Shown here piece after piece: positions 18,151 to 27,482 of a stretch of 64,000 nucleotides of DNA; the first letter of the stretch is position 1, and the number at the start of each line of letters is the position of its first letter. The translations under genes were made by a program, and so were the position numbers. A model generated the notes under the pieces. It made no database searches, was not told the DNA's origin, and saw only the letters and a list, made by a program, of their open reading frames with translations. The stretch is from Methanomassiliicoccales archaeon (GTDB lineage: Archaea; Thermoplasmatota; Thermoplasmata; Methanomassiliicoccales; UBA472). The stretch covers positions 16,227 through 80,226 of the forward strand of contig DASXVU010000012.1 of the NCBI GenBank assembly GCA_036504055.1, read 5' to 3'.

Positions 18151-18286
18151 GAATGATTGAACGGATGGGCGCGATCAAGGCCGCATCGTGGAGCTTTCCT
18201 TGCCTCCTTTTTCCACGGTGTCGTCCTACCGCCCCACTCCCTTTTTCGCCACACTTTATGAATGAGTACGCGTTTGCAGGTTGCGC

Positions 18287-19363
18287 ATGACCATGGACCA
18301 GAAGGGCATCGAGGAGATGCATTCAAAGAAGCTGCACCGTTGGTGGCTCACCATGGTGTTCCTGACCCTCGCGCTCTTCGGTGTCGCCATCATGGCGATA
18401 TGTATCGGATCGATCAACATCGCGCCGGACCGGGTATTTGGCGCGATATTCTCCAATGATCTGATCAAGACAATAACTGGCCAGAAGATCAAAGACCCGA
18501 TCAACTCGATCGTTCTGGAGATCCGTATGCCGAGGATCGTCATCGCCTCACTCGTCGGAGGATCGCTGGCAGTGGCAGGAACGGCCATGCAGGGGATCTT
18601 CCGAAACCCGATGGCCTCGCCTTACATTCTCGGTCTTTCCTCCGGAGCGGCATTCGGTGCCTCACTGGCGATAGTTCTAGGATTTTCCGTCGTCAGCGGC
18701 TCATTCGCCATTCCGGCGATGGCCTTCATCTTCTGTTTCATCACGCTGTTCATCGTCTATGGGATATCCGCCACCAAGATGGGCGTCCCGGTGACCACTC
18801 TGCTTCTGGCAGGGATCGCCGTCGGTTCCCTATTTACCGCCCTGGTCTCGCTGATGAAGTTCTTCTCCGGCGACAATCTCAGCTCCGTCGTCTACTGGAT
18901 GATGGGCGGTCTGGCGGACAGCAACTGGTCTCAGGTGTTTGTCACCCTGCCATTGGTGGTACTAGGCTCAGCGGCCCTGATGTTCTACAGCAAGGAGCTC
19001 AACCTCATGATGGTCGGCGAGGAGCACGCCACCAATCTTGGCGTGAACGTCAAGCGCTCCCGCCTCATGATACTGGTTCTCTCGTCGCTGGTCACTGCGG
19101 CAGCTGTATCGGTAAGCGGCATCATCGGTTTTGTGGGTCTGATCATTCCACACACCTTGCGCATCATACTGGGGCCGGACAATCGCATACTGATGCCCGC
19201 CTCCATCATTGGAGGGGCGGCGTTCATGATCGGAATGGACACCATTGCCAGGACAATCATTTCGCCTTCCGAGCTGCCGGTAGGGATAATCACAGCCATA
19301 ATCGGTGCGCCGTTCTTCCTCTGGCTGCTACGTGCGCGCAAACGCGACATATGGGGGTGGTGA
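18287..19363 (+). CDS. BtuC/FecCD-type ABC importer permease
   Basis: About 358 residues with 9-10 transmembrane helices. Family motifs include LEIRMPRIVIASLVGGSLAV then AGTAMQGIFRNPMASPYILG (the coupling region) and GIIGFVGLIIPHTLRIILGP. It pairs with the binding protein 136 nt upstream and the ATPase immediately downstream. An AT-rich element (ctttatgaatg near 18250) suggests its own promoter. Start taken at ATG 18287; TTG 18281 and ATG 18293 are alternatives. Confidence 0.85.
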   Translation: MTMDQKGIEEMHSKKLHRWWLTMVFLTLALFGVAIMAICIGSINIAPDRVFGAIFSNDLIKTITGQKIKDPINSIVLEIRMPRIVIASLVGGSLAVAGTAMQGIFRNPMASPYILGLSSGAAFGASLAIVLGFSVVSGSFAIPAMAFIFCFITLFIVYGISATKMGVPVTTLLLAGIAVGSLFTALVSLMKFFSGDNLSSVVYWMMGGLADSNWSQVFVTLPLVVLGSAALMFYSKELNLMMVGEEHATNLGVNVKRSRLMILVLSSLVTAAAVSVSGIIGFVGLIIPHTLRIILGPDNRILMPASIIGGAAFMIGMDTIARTIISPSELPVGIITAIIGAPFFLWLLRARKRDIWGW

Positions 19364-19373
19364 TCTGAAGATC

Positions 19374-20171
19374 ATGGTGGAAGGGGTCACCTTCAACTAC
19401 ACGAGCGTTCCGGTGCTGGACGGGGTTTCGTTCGATGCCCATGGCGGTGAGGTCATCGGCATCATCGGTCACAACGGTTGCGGCAAGACGACAATGTTGA
19501 AATGCATCAACCTGGCGCTCCATCCCGGTGCCGGTATCGTCAAGTTCGACGGCAAGGATACGCTTTCAATGTCGCGCAAGGACATCGCCAAAGAGGTCGG
19601 CGTGGTAGCGCAGAACACCGTCATCACCTTCCCCTTCACAGTGCTGGACATGGTCCTGATGGGGCGGTTCCCTTCCTTGGAAAGGTTCGCTAACGAGTCC
19701 AAAGGCGACCTGAGGATCGCCATGGATGCGATGGAGGCCACCAGCGTAACCTATCTGGCCTCAAGGCCGATCGATGAGATCAGCGGCGGAGAACGGCAGA
19801 GAGTGATCATCGCCCGGGCATTGGCGCAGCAGCCGAGGGCGTTGCTCCTGGACGAGCCGACGCTCCATCTGGACATCAACCACCAGTTCGAGCTGATGGA
19901 GCTTATCCGTTCACTGGCCAAAGACAAGGGACTTCTGGTCATAATCGTCTCCCACGACCTGAACCTCGCTGCAAGGTATTGTGATAAGCTTATAGCATTG
20001 GACGAAGGGAAGATAGCAGCGGCCGGATCAGTGGGGGAGGTGCTCACTCCGGAAAACCTTGCCAGGGTGTTCAACATCAATGCCGATGTCAGGTTCGAAA
20101 AGCGTGTGAACGCCTATGAGATAACGATTCTGGGCACGATCCCGAGGAAATCCGGATCAGACCCGCTCTAG
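19374..20171 (+). CDS. BtuD/FecE-type ABC importer ATPase
   Basis: About 265 residues with Walker [10 protein letters not shown] (residues about 33-41), Q-loop VVAQNTV, signature ISGGERQRV, Walker [10 protein letters not shown]-loop [11 protein letters not shown]. This is the HisP/FecE importer type. The ATG at 19374 follows the permease stop by 10 nt; an open frame running back to 19305 overlaps the permease and is rejected as start. The 3' end overlaps the convergent cfbB by 15 nt. It completes a three-gene importer facing the F430 operon. Confidence 0.87.
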   Translation: MVEGVTFNYTSVPVLDGVSFDAHGGEVIGIIGHNGCGKTTMLKCINLALHPGAGIVKFDGKDTLSMSRKDIAKEVGVVAQNTVITFPFTVLDMVLMGRFPSLERFANESKGDLRIAMDAMEATSVTYLASRPIDEISGGERQRVIIARALAQQPRALLLDEPTLHLDINHQFELMELIRSLAKDKGLLVIIVSHDLNLAARYCDKLIALDEGKIAAAGSVGEVLTPENLARVFNINADVRFEKRVNAYEITILGTIPRKSGSDPL

Positions 20172-21503
20172 GCAGCTCTCGACGATCCGAAGTCCCCATT
20201 CCTTGTTGGCGAGCGCGTGCTGATGCATATAGGTGCCAATGGTCCTTCTCTTGACCAGTCCATCATGCCTTCCGTCAACGCCAGTGCCTCTTGTAACATC
20301 GAACGCGTAGGGACCATCTGGCTGGGGGACGAGTTTCGAGTAATGGAACTCATGACCTTTAACGGTCCTGCCCGGGAATAGGAAGTTTTCCCCGGTTCCT
20401 TCGCTGATGACATATGACAGGCCCTGCCTTTGTTCGGTAAGTACCGCATCGTGATCAAAGACTCCGGCCATCCTACCCTTCGCCGCCCCGTTAGATATCG
20501 AACGGCACAGGGTCATCATCCCTCCGCACTCTCCATAGATCGTACACCCTTCTGAAGACTTTGCCTCAATACCGTCCAGGAAGTCACGGTTCGCGGAAAG
20601 GGTTTCCAAGTGCATCTCCGGGTATCCGCCCCCAAGATAATAGCCGTCCGCGTCCGGTAAGGTGTCTCCCTTCAAAGGGCTGAACATTACCAGTTCCGCA
20701 CCTGCCGCTTGGAGGGATTCCAGGTTCTCCTGGTAGTAGAAGGAGTAGGCGCTGTCGCGCGGCACCCCTATTCTCACGCCTCTGTTCTCCGCTTCTGGGA
20801 AAGGTGCATCAATTGGTAGATCTAGCCACCTCCCCTTTTCCGAGATCTCCAGAATTGGGTCCATATCGATGTCCCTGACCAGCCCTTCCACGTCGGCGAT
20901 GGCCTTGGAGGCATCGATGTCGTCGGGGGTTACCAAGCCGAGATGGCGTTCCGCCAGTCTATTGCTGTCCCGTTCGATGGTGCCGACCACCTTGGTATCG
21001 GTCAGCGATTCCACGGCCTCGGTAGCCTTCTGCCGGTGTCTTTCCCCGCTCACCTGGTTCAGAATGACGCCCTCTATCCGGACCTCCGGGTCAAGCATCT
21101 TAAATCCCATTACAACTGCTGCAGCACTCTTTGCCAGGCTGCGGGCGTTGACCACCAGAATGACCGATGCGTCAAGGAGCTTCGCGATCTCTGCGGTGCT
21201 TCCGGTGTCTCCGGTCGCGGACAGCCCGTCATACAGACCACGGACCCCCTCGATGATCGCGATATCGGCATCCTGGGTCGACCACCCGAACAGATTGCCT
21301 ATGGTGGCTTTGTCCATGAAGAACGAATCCAGGTTCCTCGAGGGTCGTCCGGAAGCGAGGGTATGGAACATCGGGTCGATGAAATCGGGCCCGACCTTGA
21401 ACGCCTGGACCGAATAGCGCTTGGATAGTCTGGATATGATGCCGGTCGCGATCGTGGTCTTCCCCACACCGCTCCCCGCTCCGGCAATGACCAGCCTTCT
21501 CAT
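20157..21503 (-). CDS. cfbB: CfbB, Ni-sirohydrochlorin a,c-diamide synthase
   Basis: 448 residues. Uses ATP and glutamine to amidate the a and c acetates of nickel sirohydrochlorin in F430 synthesis, and is homologous to CbiA. N-terminal P-loop [10 protein letters not shown] (residues 7-16), then [13 protein letters not shown]. The C-terminal class I-type glutaminase has the nucleophile cysteine in YGECGGMM and a histidine in GTYMHQHAL. Last gene of the cfbA-E-D-C-B operon, overlapping cfbC by ATGA. No separate CbiA lies near the cbi operon, so this enzyme may also serve cobyrinate amidation; that is inference. Confidence 0.9.
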   Translation of the reverse strand: MRRLVIAGAGSGVGKTTIATGIISRLSKRYSVQAFKVGPDFIDPMFHTLASGRPSRNLDSFFMDKATIGNLFGWSTQDADIAIIEGVRGLYDGLSATGDTGSTAEIAKLLDASVILVVNARSLAKSAAAVVMGFKMLDPEVRIEGVILNQVSGERHRQKATEAVESLTDTKVVGTIERDSNRLAERHLGLVTPDDIDASKAIADVEGLVRDIDMDPILEISEKGRWLDLPIDAPFPEAENRGVRIGVPRDSAYSFYYQENLESLQAAGAELVMFSPLKGDTLPDADGYYLGGGYPEMHLETLSANRDFLDGIEAKSSEGCTIYGECGGMMTLCRSISNGAAKGRMAGVFDHDAVLTEQRQGLSYVISEGTGENFLFPGRTVKGHEFHYSKLVPQPDGPYAFDVTRGTGVDGRHDGLVKRRTIGTYMHQHALANKEWGLRIVESCLERV

Positions 21504-22297
21504 GTCGATCCTGTTCTCTTTCTGAGCAATTCCCTGATATCCTCAGGGGCCATCGGTGACGGTATGTTCTTTTTCTTGTTCTCCAGTATGCGCTCGCCGA
21601 GCCTCCTGAACCTCTTCGCCTGCTCGCTGTCCGGGGCGCCCTCGATGACGGTCCTGCCCAGGTTCTCGCAATCGCGCACGACCCTATCCCGCGGAACGAA
21701 GCCGACCAGCTTACTGCCTATCCTTTCGGCGAATTCGGAGACCGACGATTCCTCATCGTCCACTTCCCGCGAGTTGCACACCATGCCTCCCAGGTCGACA
21801 CCCAGGTTGTTCAGTCCCCGACATATGTTGTTCGCGGCGTACAGCGAAAGGTACTCTCCCGAGGTCACGATGAACACCTCGTTGGCGAACCCTTCCCTCA
21901 GGGGTGCGGCGAAACCACCGCAGACGACGTCCCCGGGGACGTCATAGATGATGATGTCGATCCGGTCGTCGAAGAACTCCTTGTAAAGGGCGTGGACCGC
22001 CACGATGATCCCCCTGCCGGCGCATCCGACTCCGGCCAGCGGCCCTCCTATCTCGACGCATTTGACGCCTTTGAATCCATCCGCTACGGAATAGTCCTCA
22101 TCCTTTCCGCCTTCCTTCTTTTGTTCCAGGAAAGTGGGGATCTTCCTGCCGCCAAGGAGGGTCATCGAACCGTCCGCCTTCGGATCGCATCCGACATACC
22201 AGGTGTTCAATCCCCTTTCCGCGAAACCGGCAGCCAGGTTCGCAGATATAGTGGATTTGCCTATGCCTCCCTTTCCGTAGATGGCGATCTGTCTCAT
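21500..22297 (-). CDS. cfbC: CfbC, NifH-like reductase component of F430 cyclase
   Basis: A 265-residue homologue of nitrogenase iron protein. P-loop [10 protein letters not shown] at residues 7-16, switch region VGCDPKAD, and the two cysteines that bridge a [4Fe-4S] cluster between subunits (GVGCAGRG and DVVCGGFA). It delivers ATP-dependent electrons to CfbD for the six-electron reduction and gamma-lactam ring formation of Ni-sirohydrochlorin a,c-diamide. Overlaps cfbD and cfbB by ATGA, as expected for co-translated complex subunits. Its place in a cfb operon separates it from nitrogenase NifH and chlorophyll BchL. Confidence 0.93.
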   Translation of the reverse strand: MRQIAIYGKGGIGKSTISANLAAGFAERGLNTWYVGCDPKADGSMTLLGGRKIPTFLEQKKEGGKDEDYSVADGFKGVKCVEIGGPLAGVGCAGRGIIVAVHALYKEFFDDRIDIIIYDVPGDVVCGGFAAPLREGFANEVFIVTSGEYLSLYAANNICRGLNNLGVDLGGMVCNSREVDDEESSVSEFAERIGSKLVGFVPRDRVVRDCENLGRTVIEGAPDSEQAKRFRRLGERILENKKKNIPSPMAPEDIRELLRKRTGST

Positions 22298-23379
22298 CGG
22301 TAATCCTTCTCCACGACCTCTCGGATGGTGTTGCCAAGCTCGGAATCGATGATCGAATGTGTGCTCATGACATCGGCATGGGTGGAGATCTCGCCCACCG
22401 AGTTCTGGAACCCCTTGTCGAGGTAGTTCCTCAACTCCCTCGGTTGGTCCGTGACCAGGACGTCGTCCCGTCTCAACCTCGGTAATGAATGCGGCAATCC
22501 GGCGATTATGCGCACCTCAGCATCGACCGCATCGAGCATATCTGCAGCCTTTTCTCCCGCTATCGGATATTCGTCCAGGCCACCGGTGATCTGGATGTCG
22601 GTGATGCCAGATCCTCCAAGGTCTCTCAGGATGTCTTCGCTGTACCTTCTGATCCTCGGGAGTCCCACGGTTCTGTCCAAGTTCGCAATGCAGACCGTCC
22701 TTCCCCCCAATTTCCTCTTGGCCATCTCGACAGCGCGAAAGATATCAGCAAACCCATACGCCGTCTCCTTCTTGGCATTGAGCGTCACCGCTATGGTCTG
22801 TCCTTCCCTCAAAGCCTTGGTTATCTTCAGCGCCACTGCCAGCTTGGTAGCCCCGTTCGACGGTTCCAGATAGGTCCTGCTGGTGATCCCCCGGTCCTTT
22901 TCGATGGCGGTCGCCTTGGTGAGCATGGCCTTCTGCCGTTCGCATTCATGGACCGGTATGAGACCTTTGCTGGCCGCCACCTCCAACACCCTGATGGCCC
23001 CGTTGGTGTTGGCTCCGGAGCAGCCGTGGACGTCTACCGGAAGGACCATGGCCCTGATGCCCGCCTTCCTGACCGCACTGTCCAGGTTCTCCCCTATGAT
23101 CATGCTGGCACAGGTCCCTATGATACCGATTGTCTTGGGGGTGAAATCCCTGTCCACCGTCCTTAGGACATCGATCAGGTTCTCCTCCGCTCCGAAAATG
23201 AGGTCGTTCTCCTGCATTCCAGTGGTCATGACCTTGACGCCCGCCTCCTCCAGCCTACGGGATGCCATGAAACCGCATCCCGCCGGTCCGTGAAGTATGA
23301 TCAGGTCAACGTCCAGGTCCCTGAGGGTGTACATGGCCGCTATGATGGGGTTCGGGCGCGGATGGAGGACCCGGTTCAT
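22294..23379 (-). CDS. cfbD: CfbD, NifD-like catalytic component of F430 cyclase
   Basis: 361 residues, much shorter than NifD, as in CfbD. Together with CfbC it reduces and cyclises Ni-sirohydrochlorin a,c-diamide to seco-F430. Cysteines likely to hold a [4Fe-4S] cluster are in HGPAGCGFM, IGTCASMI and DVHGCSG. ATG 23379 overlaps the cfbE stop (ATGA); a longer frame from 23400 is not needed. Positioned between cfbE and cfbC in the operon. Confidence 0.92.
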   Translation of the reverse strand: MNRVLHPRPNPIIAAMYTLRDLDVDLIILHGPAGCGFMASRRLEEAGVKVMTTGMQENDLIFGAEENLIDVLRTVDRDFTPKTIGIIGTCASMIIGENLDSAVRKAGIRAMVLPVDVHGCSGANTNGAIRVLEVAASKGLIPVHECERQKAMLTKATAIEKDRGITSRTYLEPSNGATKLAVALKITKALREGQTIAVTLNAKKETAYGFADIFRAVEMAKRKLGGRTVCIANLDRTVGLPRIRRYSEDILRDLGGSGITDIQITGGLDEYPIAGEKAADMLDAVDAEVRIIAGLPHSLPRLRRDDVLVTDQPRELRNYLDKGFQNSVGEISTHADVMSTHSIIDSELGNTIREVVEKDYR

Positions 23380-24665
23380 GTATAACCCTCTTTGATACAC
23401 CAGAGCATGACCCCTTGAGATCTGGGGATCTCATTTTTATCCATGACTCTGATCATCGTCCCGGGGATATCCTTGGACGTGCCCCTGTCGATGACATAGG
23501 CCGCCGTTAGACAATGCGAGCGACTAACCACATCAGCGATCTCGTCCAGGTCCATCTTTTCGCACACCTTGACGGTCACTGGATCGACCACCAGGGACAG
23601 TTCCTTCACGCCATAATATTCTTCAAGCATTCTGATGTTCCATTCGATCGATCTGGCCGAGACGCCCGGATTGCGTTCCCTGATGACATCGGCCTCACCT
23701 TCCTTATGCACCTCCCCTCTTCCTGGCACACCTTCGAAACTGGATAGCGCTTCGGCTATGAACTTCGGTTCCGCTCCAGCAGCAAATGCCAGCGCGGCGG
23801 CCGCATTCAATCCGGTGAGATAACTTGGCGCAAGGAACTTGCTGGAGAGTGTGAAATGAAGGTCATGTCCGTTAACCGTCAAAATGGCCGGGGTCCTCTC
23901 TCCGATCCGTAATCCCCCTTCGATGTTCACCCGAACATCACCGCCAGCGCCGAAGGTTGTCACCTCAGCTTCCCTTGGCATCTCTCCCTCGATGATAGGT
24001 TTGTCCTCCGCGGCAATGACGATCCGATGCTTTGCAGAGCGGATCATCTGCATCTTGCCGGCATTGGAAGAACGGGTACCTGCGGCGATCGGATATTCCC
24101 CGCTGAGATTGGTCACCGTGCCTATGTCAGCCAGCCCAGTCCCTCCCAGGCTGCACTCGAATATCCCGTAGTCCCATTCCCCTTTCATTTTCGATAGCCT
24201 CAGGATGGTGGCCGGGGCAATGGACGCCTTCTCCTCCAGAATCTCAATGGTATCGCCCATGGATACCAGACCGCGAGATGTCAAAAGCAACACCCTTTTT
24301 CCCATGGAATGGAGGATATGTGCCAGGATATGGCATGATGAGGTCTTCGCCACTGCTCCCGTGACCTCGATGATCGGATAGCCGAAACGGGCAAGTTCCC
24401 CGACCGCTTGGTGGTGGGTGAGCCTCCGTTCATAGGATGCCCCGCGGAAGAACAGGTCCGGACAGTGGACCGGGGACACTGCCAGATCGAACGTCTCGTC
24501 CGGGGTCTCTTCCAAGACCCTCACCTTGAGCGAACTCAATCTGGATCTGATTCCCGGCGGGCAGTTGCGGTATATGTCGATAGCGGTGACCTCATGACCA
24601 TTCTCGGCATAGGTCTCTGCCAGGACCCCACCCCCGTGGGTCAGGTCCAGTATAAGGACCTTCAC
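23376..24665 (-). CDS. cfbE: CfbE, coenzyme F430 synthetase (Mur ligase family)
   Basis: 429 residues. Catalyses the ATP-dependent final ring closure from seco-F430 to F430. Mur-ligase P-loop EVTGAVAKTSSCH near residues 100-112; also ECSLGGTGLADIG, SFEGVPGRGEV and RERNPGVSARSIEW. The start is GTG 24665, 2 nt after the cfbA stop, giving KVLILDLTHGG at the N-terminus exactly like the paralogue at 14271-15566; an upstream frame into cfbA is rejected. Ends by ATGA overlap with cfbD. Confidence 0.92.
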   Translation of the reverse strand: MKVLILDLTHGGGVLAETYAENGHEVTAIDIYRNCPPGIRSRLSSLKVRVLEETPDETFDLAVSPVHCPDLFFRGASYERRLTHHQAVGELARFGYPIIEVTGAVAKTSSCHILAHILHSMGKRVLLLTSRGLVSMGDTIEILEEKASIAPATILRLSKMKGEWDYGIFECSLGGTGLADIGTVTNLSGEYPIAAGTRSSNAGKMQMIRSAKHRIVIAAEDKPIIEGEMPREAEVTTFGAGGDVRVNIEGGLRIGERTPAILTVNGHDLHFTLSSKFLAPSYLTGLNAAAALAFAAGAEPKFIAEALSSFEGVPGRGEVHKEGEADVIRERNPGVSARSIEWNIRMLEEYYGVKELSLVVDPVTVKVCEKMDLDEIADVVSRSHCLTAAYVIDRGTSKDIPGTMIRVMDKNEIPRSQGVMLWCIKEGYT

Positions 24666-24667
24666 TT

Positions 24668-25066
24668 TCAGCCCTTCTTGGCCCGCTCCCTGATGCGATC
24701 GGAGAGTATATCGGCTATCCTCGGGTCCGCCCCGATCGGTCCGCAATATCGGAAGGTTATTTCCTTTCCTTCCACCGTCATCTTTCCGCCTTTTTCGTCC
24801 TTACCCAATCCCAGGACCCCAGGTATGTCCTCGGTCAGATGGATCCCGCTTGCCAGGAAGCAGGGCTGAACATAGATCGTGTCCACTCCCTTTGCCACCA
24901 AGACCTTGATACCGTCCATGATGTCCGGCGTGTTGATCTGCATGAACCCGGCTGTGACCGGGCCGAACTCCCGCTTCTTGTCCAGGATGTTTGCCATCTC
25001 AACGACTAGGTCCTTGTTGTACTGCAGTTTGCTTCCGTGTCCGACGATAAGTACTCCGGTTTTCAT
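24668..25066 (-). CDS. cfbA: CfbA, sirohydrochlorin nickel/cobalt chelatase (CbiX-small type)
   Basis: 132 residues, the short homodimeric CbiXS type. Catalytic histidines in VGHGSKL (near residue 10) and GIHLTEDIPG (near 76). It inserts Ni2+ into sirohydrochlorin for F430; CbiXS enzymes can also insert Co2+. As no other chelatase lies with the cbi genes, it may feed both branches. ATG 25066 has GAGGTG 6 nt upstream; the open frame to 25129 is not used. First gene of the cfb operon. Confidence 0.92.
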   Translation of the reverse strand: MKTGVLIVGHGSKLQYNKDLVVEMANILDKKREFGPVTAGFMQINTPDIMDGIKVLVAKGVDTIYVQPCFLASGIHLTEDIPGVLGLGKDEKGGKMTVEGKEITFRYCGPIGADPRIADILSDRIRERAKKG

Positions 25067-25134
25067 TCCTTCCACCTCATTATTCAGTAAATTACCCCAT
25101 AATTTACGGTAAGTTAGTGAGAGATGCACTGTTG

Positions 25135-25201
25135 TGGATATAATGATGGATATTCCCTATTATGGAACACTAAGTGAAAGTGTATGTGATATTAGGGAAT
25201 A
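25135..25201 (-). promoter_or_regulatory. Promoter and operator of the cfb operon (TATTCCCTA inverted repeat)
   Basis: TATTCCCTA (25151-25159) and TAGGGAATA (25193-25201) are perfect 9-bp inverted copies 33 nt apart. On the minus strand a TATA-like CATTATATCC (25136-25145) follows the inner arm and lies about 70 nt before the cfbA ATG. The half-site matches those before the ABC importer (17120-17168) and the hem operon (31032-31042). Confidence 0.55.
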
Positions 25202-25232
25202 ACAAATCATCTCTGCCTCGCGATGTCCGGCC

Positions 25233-25820
25233 TCATCTTTGCACCTGCGTCACGATGAGCGAGAATAGTTCTGAGGAGATCGCCGGCGGCCTCAGGTTGT
25301 CCCCGAACCCGATCGATTCGTTCTCATAGCCCAGGTTCTCGCATACTATGATCTTGCAGGATACGCCTTGAGCCGTGAGTCCGGAAGCGAACCTGGTGAT
25401 ATCGAACATTGGATCGGCCAGAAGGAACACGGCCCGGCCTTTGGTGATCTCTTCTGCCACCTCTTTGGTGACATCCTCCTTTCCTTTGCTATGGACCGAG
25501 ATGACCAGTCCCTTCTCCAGGGGAAGCTTCAGCCTGGCGAAGGCCAGCTGCATGGATGATACCCCTGGGATGACCTCATCGCCCAGATGGCCCAGGCCGG
25601 CCAGCATCGGGTCCCCGGTGGAAAGCACCACCGAGTCCTTGGGAAGCCTTTCAAGATTACCGTAGTCCCTGATCACCTCTATCCGGCATTCCTTCCCGAT
25701 GTGCGGCTTGGCAAGGAGAATCGATCTTTCCGATCCGAAGATCATGGTCGCCGCCTCTATCGCCTTCACAGCCTCTTTTGTGAGCATTCCCGGGCCGCAG
25801 CCCACGCCCACGACGATCAT
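25233..25820 (-). CDS. cbiE: CbiE, cobalt-precorrin-7 C5-methyltransferase
   Basis: 195 residues, tetrapyrrole methylase fold with the N-terminal GxGxG SAM motif VGVGCGPGMLTKEAV, VVLSTGDPMLAGLG and GVSSMQLAFARL. CbiE methylates C5 (with CbiT acting at C15 and decarboxylating). Separate cbiE and cbiT genes are normal for archaea. Last gene of the cbi operon; its ATG overlaps the cbiD stop. Confidence 0.9.
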   Translation of the reverse strand: MIVVGVGCGPGMLTKEAVKAIEAATMIFGSERSILLAKPHIGKECRIEVIRDYGNLERLPKDSVVLSTGDPMLAGLGHLGDEVIPGVSSMQLAFARLKLPLEKGLVISVHSKGKEDVTKEVAEEITKGRAVFLLADPMFDITRFASGLTAQGVSCKIIVCENLGYENESIGFGDNLRPPAISSELFSLIVTQVQR

Positions 25821-26824
25821 CCGCTGTCCCCCAGGATCTTCCCGTCCCGGCCGACCAGGACCACACGCAGGTCCTCCCTGACGGTCTTGGCGCTATGAAG
25901 CGCAGACTCCATCCGTTCCTTCCACCGTTCGTCCATCATCATTTCGTCCACTGTTACACATCCAGTTCCTTCCAGGATATCAGGGTCAAGGAACTTGAGT
26001 ATCAATCCGGGCATTCCGCAGAGGACCACGTTACCATTCGCTTCCTTGATCGCTTGGCCCATGTTCACCCCTACCAGAACGGATTCCCTTTCCGGGAAAA
26101 GGAGGCGTGAATACCTCAATCCGGTCCTTCCGGTGGTCAGTACCACAGGCCCGCCCTGCCTGATCCTTTCCATGACCGATGTCTCCACGTGGTCGTCCCA
26201 CGGTTCGACAAGACCGGTGGAGCCGAGGATCGAGATCCCCCCGACTATGCCGACCTTTTCATTCATGGTCCTTTTGGCCCTCTCTGCCCCGTTCCTTATC
26301 GTCAGATCGAGGTCCGCCCCCTCCAGACCCAGGTCCTTCAGCGCATCGGCGGCCGCCCTTTCGATGCTGATCGACGCATTCCTGCTGACCGCAGCGTCCC
26401 CTTCTGACATGCCATTGAACGCCCTGGTCAACCGTCCCACACCCTTACCGTATTTGATCCTGAGCCCCTCGTCCCCTGATTTGGCCAGGCAGACGAACTC
26501 GGCTCCCGACGTGGCATCGGTGAGATAGTCCCCGGAATACTTGCTGCAAGTTCCTATGCCCCACATGCCAGCGCAAGGAACGTTCACCCGGAGACCGCAG
26601 GAGAGGTCGATCTGGACCGAGTGGACCTCCCGACCTAAGGAAAGGATCGCCGCTTTGCAGGCGGCCGAGGCGGTGGTTCCGGTGGTAAATCCCCGCCGGA
26701 GCACTCTACCGGAGGAAGTCAGGACCGCCAGTCCTTCCGCGACCTGCCGGAGGCCTTCCTGGTCCTGGCATCTGTCCGTCCACGCCTGCGGATACTCGAA
26801 GCCGGTGACCGGATCACTGGGCAT
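25817..26824 (-). CDS. cbiD: CbiD, cobalt-precorrin-5B C1-methyltransferase
   Basis: 335 residues. Hallmark sequences are RRGFTTGTTASAACKAA near residue 44, GKGVGRLT, and GGISILGSTGLVEPWDD in the C-terminal half. It methylates C1 in the anaerobic cobalamin route. It starts inside the end of cbiC (11-nt overlap) and ends by ATGA overlap with cbiE. Confidence 0.92.
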   Translation of the reverse strand: MPSDPVTGFEYPQAWTDRCQDQEGLRQVAEGLAVLTSSGRVLRRGFTTGTTASAACKAAILSLGREVHSVQIDLSCGLRVNVPCAGMWGIGTCSKYSGDYLTDATSGAEFVCLAKSGDEGLRIKYGKGVGRLTRAFNGMSEGDAAVSRNASISIERAAADALKDLGLEGADLDLTIRNGAERAKRTMNEKVGIVGGISILGSTGLVEPWDDHVETSVMERIRQGGPVVLTTGRTGLRYSRLLFPERESVLVGVNMGQAIKEANGNVVLCGMPGLILKFLDPDILEGTGCVTVDEMMMDERWKERMESALHSAKTVREDLRVVLVGRDGKILGDSG

Positions 26825-27482
26825 GCTCCCTCTCGCTGAAGATGGTGATGATCTCGTTCAGGGCTGCCACCGCCACCGGGGTCCCTCCCCTCGTTCCCTC
26901 GACGGATATGGACGGGACAGGGACCGTGCGCAGCAAGGCCTTCGATTCGGCCGCGTTCACGAATCCCACCGCACAGCCGATGACCAGCGCTGGCCTTTTT
27001 CCCTGTTTGATCATGTCGCACAGGACCAGCAACGATGAGGGCGCATTGCCAATGACGATGATGGCTCCGTCCACCTCGTCCTTCAACGCCCCGATCCCGG
27101 CGGAGGTACGGGTGATTCCCGTTTCCCTCGATATTTCCTGTCCGTAATCTAGGAAACATTTCACCTGGGAGCGATGACCTTTCTTCTGGATGCCCACCTG
27201 GACCATCCTTATATCGACCAAGATCGGCGCTCCTTCGGCCAAGGCCTTCAGCCCGGAATCTATCGGGTCGCCTTCGAAGCGCAGGAGCTTGGCCATCTCG
27301 AAATCGCCCACCGCTATGGAGCATCGTTGCTTGATTCGATCCTCTTCGGTGGCCGACCCCAGCGCAGTTCGGGCAAGGGCGCGGCTTCGGGATGATATGG
27401 AGAATCCTTCCTTCGTGTCCGCTCCTAGGTCAATATACGTACTTTCTGTCGTAGCCTCTCGGTGTGATGATCCCTCTGACAT
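26814..27482 (-). CDS. cbiC: CbiC, cobalt-precorrin-8 methylmutase
   Basis: 222 residues. Moves the methyl from C11 to C12, giving cobyrinate. Typical segments: RSRALARTAL, KGHRSQVKCFLDYG, GIGALKDEVDGAIIVIGNAP and PALVIGCAVGFVNAAESK. The position that is the catalytic histidine in bacterial CobH/CbiC (IHxTGD) reads SIAVGD (about residues 55-60), so the histidine appears replaced by isoleucine. This may be a clade feature. Its start lies 53 nt inside the end of cbiH, with no better start downstream. Confidence 0.87.
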   Translation of the reverse strand: MSEGSSHREATTESTYIDLGADTKEGFSISSRSRALARTALGSATEEDRIKQRCSIAVGDFEMAKLLRFEGDPIDSGLKALAEGAPILVDIRMVQVGIQKKGHRSQVKCFLDYGQEISRETGITRTSAGIGALKDEVDGAIIVIGNAPSSLLVLCDMIKQGKRPALVIGCAVGFVNAAESKALLRTVPVPSISVEGTRGGTPVAVAALNEIITIFSEREHAQ

